DNA of 22,290 nucleotides from Bacillota bacterium (lineage in GTDB: Bacteria > Bacillota > Clostridia > Christensenellales > UMGS416): positions 1-22,290 of the forward strand of contig JAEZSE010000033.1 of the NCBI GenBank assembly GCA_023421955.1. Direction: 5' to 3'. The position numbers were made by a program, and so were the translations under genes. The notes under the pieces were generated by a model. It saw nothing but the letters and a program-made list of their open reading frames with translations. It ran no database searches and was not told the DNA's origin. Positions 1 to 8,700 of this stretch are shown one piece after another; within the stretch, counting starts at the first letter, position 1, and each line of letters opens with the position of its first letter.

Positions 1-410
1 GTATAGGCCGGGCCGATGCCGCGCTTGGTGGTGCCGATGTCGCCCTCGCCGCGGGCAGCTTCACCCAGTCCGTCTTCCACAATGTGGTAGGGCAGCACCA
101 GGTGGGCGCGGTCACTGATGCGAAGGCCAGAAAGATCAATGCCCCGGCTTTCCAGCTCATCCATCTCCTGAACCAACGCCAGCGGGTTGATCACCACACC
201 GTTTCCGATGATGTTGATCTTGCCCTTATAGAAGATGCCGGCTGGCACCAAATGCAGCTTGAACTGCTCGCTTCCGATCTCCACGGTGTGGCCAGCGTTG
301 TTGCCGCCTTGATAGCGCACCACCACATCGGCCTGCGCGGCCAGATAGTCCACAAACCGGCCCTTGCCCTCGTCGCCCCACTGCATGCCAGACAACACAA
401 CTGTTTTCAT
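1..410 (-). CDS. purA: Adenylosuccinate synthetase, N-terminal part (cut by window edge)
   Basis: Joins IMP and aspartate using GTP to form adenylosuccinate, the first committed step from IMP to AMP, in the cytoplasm. About 136 residues are visible; the family is usually about 430. Seen: the phosphate-binding loop GMQWGDEGKGR at residues 8-18, with the catalytic Asp13 and the His of NNAGHT at residue 41, NGVVINP near 71-77, and the IMP-binding TTKRGIGP near 127-134. The ATG at 408-410 is preceded by an AGAGAGG ribosome binding site. The gene lies 32 bp behind the FAD oxidoreductase gene and is probably co-transcribed with it. One oddity is Arg18, where the family usually has Lys (GKGK). Identification is firm; the C-terminal part lies outside the window. 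Confidence 0.95.
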   Translation of the reverse strand, partial: MKTVVLSGMQWGDEGKGRFVDYLAAQADVVVRYQGGNNAGHTVEIGSEQFKLHLVPAGIFYKGKINIIGNGVVINPLALVQEMDELESRGIDLSGLRISDRAHLVLPYHIVEDGLGEAARGEGDIGTTKRGIGPAY

Positions 411-442
411 CTTGTTATCCTCTCTGCCGTTACCGGCCACTT

Positions 443-1852
443 CTAGATCTCCATCCCCAACAAGTCGCGGGCTACCACAATGCCGGTGACAGACGCCTGC
501 ATCAGGCCTCTGGTGATGCCCGCGCCGTCGCCGATCGCATACAGCCCCTTGATGCCCGTCATAAACCGGCTGTTTACGGTGACCTTGCTGGAATAGAACT
601 TTACCTCCACGCCATAAAGCAGCGTGTTGCGGGAGTAAAGCCCCGGTGCCAGTTTGTCAAAGGCCTTCATTGCCTCGAGAATGCTGGTCAGGTGCCGGTG
701 CGGCAGCACAAAACTCAGGTCACCGGGCACTGCTGTTTCCAACGTAGCCCGAGTAGTGGCCTTGCGAAGCCTCGAGTCGGTGGTGCGGCGGCCCATTTCC
801 AGGTCGCCCAGGCGCTGCACCATTACACCACCGCCGGTGAGCATGTTGCCCAGGCGGGCGATGTAGCGGCCATACTCGATGGGCTCGTTGAAGGGTTCTG
901 TAAAGTGGGTGGACACCAGCATCGCGAAGTTGGTATTTTCGGTGCGAAGCGCCCCGTCGCCGTAGCTGTGGCCATTGACCACTGCCAGGCCACCCTCATA
1001 ATACTCGCTGGACACCACACCGCCAGGGTTCATGCAAAACGTACGCACCCGGTTTTCAAAGGTGTCGGAGTAATAGACCAGTTTGGCTTCATACAGATGC
1101 TTGGTGAGGTGGTCCATGATGCTGTTGGGCACTTCCACACGCACGCCGATATCAATTTCATTGTTAACGGTGCGGATGCCCTCTTTCTCGCAGGTGTCAG
1201 CCAGCCATTGGGCGCCGCCACGGCCCGGTGCCGCCACCACTGCTGGCGCGCGCACTTCCATGGTCTCGTCACCTCGTACCAGTATGGCCCCCTTCACCTC
1301 GCCGTCTTCGATGATTAAATCACGGGCAGAAGTGTGGGCGAAGAACTGGAAACCCTTCATTTCTTTCAGGTGGTCATACATCGCCTTGAGCACATCAAAG
1401 GCATGATCGGTGCCCAAATGGCGCACCGGGCAGGAGATCAGCTGGATGTTGTGGCGGCTGGCCTCGTAGGCGATTTCTTCCACCTTGCGGTCATTTAAGC
1501 CGTGCACCACATCAGGCGCGCCAAATTGCATATAGACCGAATCGGCATATTTGATCAGTTCTTCGGCCTTTGCTTTGCCCAGATAATCGGCAGCCTGGCC
1601 GCCCACTTCGCTGCAAAGCGAAAGCTTGCCATCAGAAAAAGCACCGGCACCGCTCCAGCCATGCAGGATGTTGCAGGGCTTGCAGTTGATGCAGCGACCC
1701 AGCTTTCTGGCCGGGCAAGCCCGCTTGGCGATCTCGGCACCACTGTCCACCACGATCACGGATAGTTCAGGCCGGTGTTTTTTCAATTCAAGCGCCGTGA
1801 AAATGCCGGCTGGACCGGCACCGATCACAAGGCAATCGCAGCTGATCTGCAT
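443..1852 (-). CDS. FAD-dependent oxidoreductase of the COG2509 type
   Basis: A 469-residue flavoprotein with an N-terminal dinucleotide-binding motif GAGPAG at residues 11-16. A C-terminal FAD motif (YAIGDGAGITRGLMQA) lies close to the end. After the first strand comes a cysteine cluster, Cys46, Cys54, Cys57 and Cys60, followed by GWSGAGAFSDGKL. That arrangement is characteristic of the uncharacterised 'FAD-dependent dehydrogenase' family COG2509. Substrate and partner are not known, and whether the cysteines bind a metal is not established. The start ATG has AGAGGAG 7 nt upstream. It is the first gene of a probable pair with purA. No signal peptide or membrane segment was seen, so it is likely cytoplasmic. 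Confidence 0.85.
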   Translation of the reverse strand: MQISCDCLVIGAGPAGIFTALELKKHRPELSVIVVDSGAEIAKRACPARKLGRCINCKPCNILHGWSGAGAFSDGKLSLCSEVGGQAADYLGKAKAEELIKYADSVYMQFGAPDVVHGLNDRKVEEIAYEASRHNIQLISCPVRHLGTDHAFDVLKAMYDHLKEMKGFQFFAHTSARDLIIEDGEVKGAILVRGDETMEVRAPAVVAAPGRGGAQWLADTCEKEGIRTVNNEIDIGVRVEVPNSIMDHLTKHLYEAKLVYYSDTFENRVRTFCMNPGGVVSSEYYEGGLAVVNGHSYGDGALRTENTNFAMLVSTHFTEPFNEPIEYGRYIARLGNMLTGGGVMVQRLGDLEMGRRTTDSRLRKATTRATLETAVPGDLSFVLPHRHLTSILEAMKAFDKLAPGLYSRNTLLYGVEVKFYSSKVTVNSRFMTGIKGLYAIGDGAGITRGLMQASVTGIVVARDLLGMEI

Positions 1853-2151
1853 GTCATGCTCCTCTGTGGGAATAATATTCGGTTAATTTTTGAGTTCATT
1901 TGAAAATCCCACATGAACCCCAAATAATTATATGCATGGGAAGAGTACAAGTCAATAAAAAGATGTTTTTTGCGAATATTAACATTGTTTTTAGTTTTTT
2001 TGTTCGTGTTTATGTGAATACAATTTGTCACATCGTCGCCAGTATTTGGCCGCACGGCCTCACAGAACAATCTACGGCTGCATTCACAAGGGCAGCCGCA
2101 AAATCATATGTTGCAATGAAACAACTCAATGCTTTGAAAGGAGGCACAAAC
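1853..2151. other. AT-rich intergenic region between divergent genes
   Basis: About 300 bp between the divergent FAD oxidoreductase and the small membrane protein. The stretch 1885-2030 is markedly richer in A and T than the flanking genes, with long T runs around 1965-2005. I could not pick a convincing promoter on either strand. A perfect 7-bp inverted repeat (CGGCTGC / GCAGCCG, 2075-2081 and 2092-2098) and a short GGCCG/CGGCC hairpin near 2048-2059 lie in the presumed leader of the small gene. No U-tract follows either, so they are not intrinsic terminators. Confidence 0.5.
2075..2098 (+). repeat. Inverted repeat in leader of the small membrane protein
   Basis: Perfect 7-bp arms CGGCTGC and GCAGCCG with a 10-nt loop, about 50 bp before the start codon. 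It could form an RNA hairpin in the 5' leader or be an operator. Nothing else identifies it. Confidence 0.4.
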
Positions 2152-2346
2152 ATGGGCGCGCCATGCGAGAACAACGTGGCCGGCGAAGTGGAAGGGGCCA
2201 ATACCAGCTTGCTCTTTTTCTTCCTGCTGCTGGTGATTATCTTCACCAATTGTGGATTGTTTGAAGATGGAGACAGCCTGCTGTTCTTCTTCCTGCTGCT
2301 GGTGTTCATCTTCAGCGAGTTCTGCGGCGCTGGAAACATCATCTGA
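2152..2346 (+). CDS. Small protein with two near-identical hydrophobic segments
   Basis: A 64-residue protein starting at ATG 2152, with an excellent ribosome binding site (AAAGGAGG, 2137-2144) 7 nt upstream. A longer in-frame reading from 1900 lacks any such site. The protein carries two copies of SLLFFFLLLV followed by IIF or FIF, at residues 19-31 and 42-54. The period is 23 residues (69 nt in the DNA). Each copy is followed by a short stretch ending in Cys-Gly (Cys34-Gly35 and Cys58-Gly59), and another Cys is at position 5. From memory, short Firmicutes proteins with a single SLLFFFLLLV tail occur in spore formers and are unnamed. Function is unknown; membrane insertion or self-assembly is inferred from composition alone. 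Confidence 0.7.
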   Translation: MGAPCENNVAGEVEGANTSLLFFFLLLVIIFTNCGLFEDGDSLLFFFLLLVFIFSEFCGAGNII

Positions 2347-2371
2347 GTCCAGCAAAGGAGCGCACAAAGGT

Positions 2372-2471
2372 TAACCGGGCTCAAGACCCATGTACATCCT
2401 TCGCCTGGGAGTCATCCCGGCACTCATAACCGGGTGGGAGTGCGCGCTTGGCACAGCCTCCGCCCGGTTAT
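2372..2471. repeat. Competing inverted repeats at a convergent gene junction
   Basis: The arm CCCGGTTAT (2463-2471), which includes the stop codon of the QueG-like gene, can pair perfectly with ATAACCGGG at 2426-2434. The overlapping GCCCGGTTA (2462-2470) can pair perfectly with TAACCGGGC at 2372-2380. A third hairpin, GCACTC/GAGTGC (2420-2425 and 2438-2443), would enclose one of these arms. No T-run follows on either strand, so this is not a textbook terminator, although it lies between two converging genes. Confidence 0.4.
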
Positions 2472-3529
2472 TCTGATGCTTGAAGCTTTGTGAAAGCCAT
2501 CAAAAGCTCCTGCCTGACATCCTCATTATCTTCAAAGGAAACGGCATCAGCAAGGGCCTGCCTTGCCGCCTCTCCACCCAAACGGCCAAGCGCCCACGCA
2601 GAGTGGGTGCGCAGCACCGGGTCTTCGTTTGAAAGCAACCCAACCAGCTCTGGCACATAGCATTGGTCGCCGCTGTTGCCGGCGCAAATCACCGCTTGCT
2701 GGCGGATGCGGCGCGGGTGGGCGAAGTTTTTTCCGATGAACGCTCCGAGCCTTTCGATCTGGTCCTTTTCGCCTCGCAAAAGGCCGCTAATCTCCGCGGC
2801 ATCAGCAAGCGCCTGCGGCACCGGTTGCACATATTTGGCTGCGTTGGGGCAGGCATGCTGACAGTCGGTGCAGCCAATCAACCGCATGCCCATCGCCTCT
2901 CTGGCCCACATCGGCACAACGGAACCGCTGGCCATATGAAACCGCAGGCACTTCTGGTGGTCAAACCCACTTTCATTCACAGCGCCTGTGGGGCATGCAG
3001 CAGCACAGCTGCCGCATAGCTCGCAGGTGGCATAAGGGCTTGCCGCTTCGGCCAACGGCGCATCCGTGAGGATCATATGCAGGCTTACGAGCACGCCAAA
3101 CTCGCTGTGGCAAAACTGCGTACTCATGCCCTGCACACCCAACCCAGCCCGCACCGCTGCCTGCTTGGCTGGCAAACTGGGGCTCACCATCGCCTGCCAA
3201 CCGGCTTCAGTCAACACTGAACCCAGCTTTTTGATCTCCGCAAAGCCAGTGTTGGAATTGATGTAGTAGTGGGCCACCTCTGCAGAGCCCTCCGGCCAGG
3301 CCCCAAAAACCTGATACCGCTTGACTGCTACCACGATGGTTTTAGCATCCGCCATCAACATCCGAGGATCATGGGCAATCCGCTTCGCAATCGGATTATA
3401 CGCATGTTCCAACCATTGTTCAAACGGCTCTGCCGGGCAGTAACCGATGTCGTCAAACCCCAAAAGACTGGCTTGCTCAGCCAGTTTCGCCCGCAAAGAG
3501 CCTGGTGTGATCGTTCTCACACACGTCAT
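2468..3529 (-). CDS. queG: Epoxyqueuosine reductase-like Fe-S protein (QueG family)
   Basis: QueG reduces epoxyqueuosine to queuosine in tRNA using cobalamin and two [4Fe-4S] clusters. Seen: two ferredoxin-type clusters, CELCGSCAAACPTGAV (about 169-184) with a further Cys194, and GCTDCQHACP (about 219-228). A C-terminal HEAT-like repeat (HSAWALGRLGGEAARQAL) follows, as in QueG. The usual RAGLGWxGK motif reads RAGLGVQGMS here, so this may be a divergent paralogue; the symbol is tentative. An ORF extends to a TTG at 3553, but no ribosome binding site precedes it. GGAAGG touches the ATG at 3529 and sits 9 nt before an in-frame GTG at 3520, which may be the true start. It is the last gene of a unit with PspC and GH18. 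Confidence 0.75.
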   Translation of the reverse strand: MTCVRTITPGSLRAKLAEQASLLGFDDIGYCPAEPFEQWLEHAYNPIAKRIAHDPRMLMADAKTIVVAVKRYQVFGAWPEGSAEVAHYYINSNTGFAEIKKLGSVLTEAGWQAMVSPSLPAKQAAVRAGLGVQGMSTQFCHSEFGVLVSLHMILTDAPLAEAASPYATCELCGSCAAACPTGAVNESGFDHQKCLRFHMASGSVVPMWAREAMGMRLIGCTDCQHACPNAAKYVQPVPQALADAAEISGLLRGEKDQIERLGAFIGKNFAHPRRIRQQAVICAGNSGDQCYVPELVGLLSNEDPVLRTHSAWALGRLGGEAARQALADAVSFEDNEDVRQELLMAFTKLQASE

Positions 3530-3565
3530 CCTTCCAGAATAGATTATGACCAAACACAGACCAGC

Positions 3566-3970
3566 TTACCGTTTGCCTCCGCGCAACGCAAACGCAAGCA
3601 TCAGGCCGCCGCCAAGGATCAAGCCCGCCGGCAGGAGATATCGGGAAATATCCACGTGCAGGAACTCCCTGACCAGGATGGCTGCGCCCCAATAAATCAA
3701 CAAGATCGCCAGCACGATAAAGCCGTTACGGCCCACAAACCCGGTGCGGAAATCAAACCGCTTGCCCTCCGGTGTGCCGTCCGGCGGCGGCATCACAAAC
3801 ATCAGCACCACATAGGCCACCACAGCCGGGCCGCTCAGCCAGCTGGTGAGCGCCAGAATCGCCCAGACTACCCTCACAAGAATGGCGGGCACGCCGATAT
3901 AGCCGGCAATGCCAGCGCAAACGCCAAACAAAAAGGCGTCGCTAGACCGGACAAAACGCCTTGGTTCCAC
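3566..3970 (-). CDS. PspC-domain membrane protein
   Basis: A protein of about 134 residues. The N-terminal half has the PspC pattern: a short basic start, then DAFLFGVCAGIAGYIGVPAILVRVVW with a second hydrophobic stretch ending in VLMFVMPPP (residues about 11-63). Two more membrane segments follow (about 84-101 and 111-129), giving roughly four in all. PspC proteins are linked to envelope stress, but the specific role here is unknown. The start is set at GTG 3968-3970 because AGAGGAG lies 8 nt upstream; the longer reading from TTG 3988 overlaps that site. It starts 22 bp after the GH18 stop and is probably co-transcribed with it and the QueG-like gene. Confidence 0.85.
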   Translation of the reverse strand: MEPRRFVRSSDAFLFGVCAGIAGYIGVPAILVRVVWAILALTSWLSGPAVVAYVVLMFVMPPPDGTPEGKRFDFRTGFVGRNGFIVLAILLIYWGAAILVREFLHVDISRYLLPAGLILGGGLMLAFALRGGKR

Positions 3971-3992
3971 TCCAGCCACTCCTCTCAAGCGG

Positions 3993-5423
3993 TCATTTGA
4001 CCGCGTTCATTCCTTTGCCCAACGCAGCCCACAGCGGCTCGGAGCCGAACTCCATGCGCCACACTGCCGCGCCGCCAAGCCGTTCAAACGCAAGCAGCCT
4101 GCCCTTGGCCTCCAGAGACTGCACTTCTTCGCAATAGATCAGATGCAGACGTCTGTCGGTATCCACAAAGGCATACTGCATCACGGCCTTGTCCTGAAGC
4201 CAGGAGCCCTGGTCCACCCAGTAATCCAGCTTCACTTCCTTGCCGCCGCTGGTATATGCACCCTTCGTCAGTAACGCCGTGATACCAGAGGGCGTCATCG
4301 TCTTTCGCGTAGTCGCTCCAGCCATCGCAGGCAATTCGGTAATCCTGCCGGACCCCTCCGGAAGCGGATGGACAAAGTCCACACCATAGAACGGCACGCC
4401 CAACAGCAGCTTATAGGAAGGAACCACATCCAGCATGTCGTTGACCTTGCCCTCCACCCAATCAATGGCAGCCACCGGCTGGAGATCGGGGTTGTCATAG
4501 GTCATCACGGCCACATAATCGGCCACGCGGCCCAACCCCTCGCGGTCATAACACTGCCACAAGTTGCCCTCCGGGTTCTTCAGAGGCACCGTGACAGATA
4601 CGGATACCACCTTGCCCGGCGGTAATGCCTGCTTGCACTGGTCAACCAAGTTGGTAAAGGCTGCGGCGTCTTCCTGATACATCTTCTCGAAATCGAAATT
4701 GATGCCGTCCAGCCCATACTCCTGCACCCAGCCGGTGACACGGCTGAGGAAGCGCGCCCTGCAGGCTTCGTCTGTAACGATCTGACGGGCAAGCTTAGGC
4801 GTGCCGATGCACACCACGGTGGCCCACACCTGGGCGCCTGCTTCATGGGCAGTCTTGATATACTGCATGGGCTGCCAATTGGAGATCTTAACCTCCAGCA
4901 GCTCATCCAGAGCGTTCACTTCGGCCACGCCGCCGGCATCCTCCACGTAGAACCAAGTGGGAGCCAGTGCGTTGACCCCCTTGGGAACAGCGGCAAGCGT
5001 TTTGGGGCGATACTGCCAGGCCATGCAGATGGGCGCAGTCTCCGGCTTCAATGGCACCCTGGTGTTGCCGTAATTGATGCCGGAAGGCACCCAGGGCTCC
5101 TTCTCCGGTTTGCCGGCGATGGCCTCCACCACCCTGCGCCAAAGGGCCTCGGGCGAGTAGGCTGCAAGGTATTCCCCGCGCAGAATGTCTTCGGCAGACC
5201 GGTCGAATGAAGCGGAGGCTTCCACGGAAGTCTGCAGCAGCGCCGCCGGCAGCGCAATCAGGATGAGCGCAATGGTGGCATACATCACCACAATGCCGGC
5301 CCAGACACCCCGAAACTCGGTCATCCACTGCGGCGGCGCGTCAACAGCCCTCTCCGGGCGGGTTACGCGCTCCGGTTGGCTATGTCTGCCAGTATGCACA
5401 GGGTTTCTCTGCCGAGTACGCAT
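3993..5423 (-). CDS. Membrane-anchored family 18 glycoside hydrolase
   Basis: A 476-residue protein. A basic N-terminal tail (1-40) is followed by one membrane helix (about 42-65), then an extracellular GH18 barrel. The active-site motif is DGINFDFE at 239-246, fitting DxxDxDxE with Asn at the fourth position, as in spore-type YaaH/SleL enzymes; the catalytic Glu246 is present. MTYD (307-310) and PFYGVDF (344-350) match later barrel strands. The family cleaves chitin or peptidoglycan N-acetylglucosamine linkages; the substrate here is unknown. No LysM domain was seen. It is the first gene of the GH18-PspC-QueG unit. The ATG has no ribosome binding site but sits at the predicted transcription start, suggesting leaderless translation. 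Confidence 0.85.
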   Translation of the reverse strand: MRTRQRNPVHTGRHSQPERVTRPERAVDAPPQWMTEFRGVWAGIVVMYATIALILIALPAALLQTSVEASASFDRSAEDILRGEYLAAYSPEALWRRVVEAIAGKPEKEPWVPSGINYGNTRVPLKPETAPICMAWQYRPKTLAAVPKGVNALAPTWFYVEDAGGVAEVNALDELLEVKISNWQPMQYIKTAHEAGAQVWATVVCIGTPKLARQIVTDEACRARFLSRVTGWVQEYGLDGINFDFEKMYQEDAAAFTNLVDQCKQALPPGKVVSVSVTVPLKNPEGNLWQCYDREGLGRVADYVAVMTYDNPDLQPVAAIDWVEGKVNDMLDVVPSYKLLLGVPFYGVDFVHPLPEGSGRITELPAMAGATTRKTMTPSGITALLTKGAYTSGGKEVKLDYWVDQGSWLQDKAVMQYAFVDTDRRLHLIYCEEVQSLEAKGRLLAFERLGGAAVWRMEFGSEPLWAALGKGMNAVK

Positions 5424-5429
5424 ATGGCT

Positions 5430-5459
5430 ATTATAACAGAATGATGAATGGATTGGAAA
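5430..5459 (-). promoter_or_regulatory. Predicted promoter of the GH18 unit
   Basis: A perfect -10 TATAAT (5430-5435 read on the minus strand) lies exactly 6 nt before the ATG. A weak -35 is available (TTTCCA, 5454-5459, 18-bp spacing). Predicted transcription starts at or within a base or two of the A of the start codon. Confidence 0.55.
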
Positions 5460-5534
5460 GAAAACGTAATGTGAATCGACACTGAATAGTTGTGTTCGGA
5501 TATATACAGCGGGTGGTTGTGTAACTGACGATCA

Positions 5535-5570
5535 GATACGATGCATATGTAAACGGTGAGGCATCGTATC
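5535..5570 (-). terminator. Hairpin immediately after argH
   Basis: Perfect 10-bp inverted repeat GATACGATGC / GCATCGTATC with a 16-nt loop, beginning directly after the argH stop codon. No U-tract follows on the minus strand, so it is either a non-canonical terminator or a 3' end stabiliser. Confidence 0.45.
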
Positions 5571-6947
<1,377 letters not shown>

Positions 6948-6963
6948 GGAGGTCAGTCCTTTC

Positions 6964-7013
6964 AAATCCCCCCTGTCGCTGCGGCGACATCCCCCCTTAT
7001 TAAGGGAGGGTAA
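6964..7013 (+). repeat. Dispersed hairpin repeat, copy A (argH leader)
   Basis: Starts with AAATCCCCCCTG, then TGTCGC/GCGACA arms, then CATCCCCCCTTA, then TTAAGGGAGGGT. The same element occurs inverted at 19545-19612. There the inner arms are TGCCGC/GCGGCA, a paired change that keeps the stem, and an extra hairpin is inserted. Copy A lies less than 20 bp upstream of the argH start codon, so it is in the transcribed leader. Confidence 0.75.
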
Positions 7014-7252
7014 GGATTGGATGATATCAACACTTTGGTCAAGCAGTTCCCTACCCTCTTCATAGAGGGGGGGGAGTTATTGGGCTAGGCAGGCCGGCTG
7101 CGTCCTTCAGCAGCTGCTCGCCTATGCATCCGAGAGCCCCACCCCTTGTGGGGGGGATTGGGGGCGAAGCCCCCATCGATCAAACATCCCCCTCCCCCTT
7201 GAAGGGGGAGGGGTTGGGGAGAGGGTTCTTCGGGAGGCAATAAGGGGTGGAG
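7014..7252. repeat. Cluster of G/C-rich hairpins between argG and argH
   Basis: Several self-complementary units follow one another: CCCTCT/AGAGGG with a 4-nt loop near 7054-7069; CCCCAC/GTGGGG near 7137-7153; GGGGGC-GAA-GCCCCC at 7160-7174; and the near-perfect palindrome CCCCTCCCCCTT-G-AAGGGGGAGGGG at 7189-7213. Motifs like the last are common in many bacterial genomes as REP-like repeats. No long U-tract follows on the minus strand, so read-through from argG to argH is possible. No coding potential was seen. Confidence 0.6.
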
Positions 7253-8458
<1,206 letters not shown>

Positions 8459-8481
8459 GATGAGTCCTCCCTATTCTTGGA

Positions 8482-8519
8482 TTTGCATAATTATACATCT
8501 CATAGTATATATTTGCAAT
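8482..8519 (-). promoter_or_regulatory. argG promoter with tandem ARG boxes
   Basis: On the minus strand TTGCAA (8513-8518), 17-bp spacing, TATAAT (8490-8495). The plus strand reads TGCATAATTATACA at 8484-8497, one base away from the ARG-box core TGAATAATTATACA. A weaker, also palindromic box (AGTATATATTTGCA) lies at 8504-8517, centre-to-centre 20 bp, close to the usual ArgR spacing. Binding would cover both -10 and -35. An ArgR gene is not in the window. Confidence 0.75.
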
Positions 8520-8579
8520 ACCCGATTTTACGTTTCCCTTCCTGCGGACATCCGATTGATCTGATTCTTCCAGATTGGC

Positions 8580-8605
8580 GATGGTTCCATACCTCGAAAA
8601 CCATC
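8580..8605 (+). repeat. Inverted repeat upstream of the REC-HDOD gene
   Basis: Perfect 7-bp arms GATGGTT and AACCATC separated by 12 nt, about 95 bp before the start codon, in the otherwise featureless argG/REC-HDOD intergenic region. It may be an operator or a leader hairpin; its role is unknown. Confidence 0.35.
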
Positions 8606-8700
8606 AGCCCAAGAGCCAATTCTCCGTTTGACGCATTGCCGATCCGGGCACATGTTAGTTGTCTGAAAAGACCTATCAACCACCTGCGGAGGAAACCGGT

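Noticed and set aside
1900..2151. Longer N-terminus for the small membrane protein
   Set aside because: The extension lies in AT-rich non-coding-looking sequence, while AAAGGAGG marks the ATG at 2152.
2389..2475. 28-codon ORF MYILRLGVIPALITGWECALG after the small membrane protein
   Set aside because: No ribosome binding site, overlaps the hairpin arms and the end of the QueG-like gene.
7014..7252. CRISPR-like array
   Set aside because: The units are different hairpins without a constant repeat and spacer length.
8659..8700. TTG 8659 as start of the REC-HDOD protein
   Set aside because: No binding site there; GGAGG at 8688-8692 points to TTG 8701, which gives a standard receiver start.
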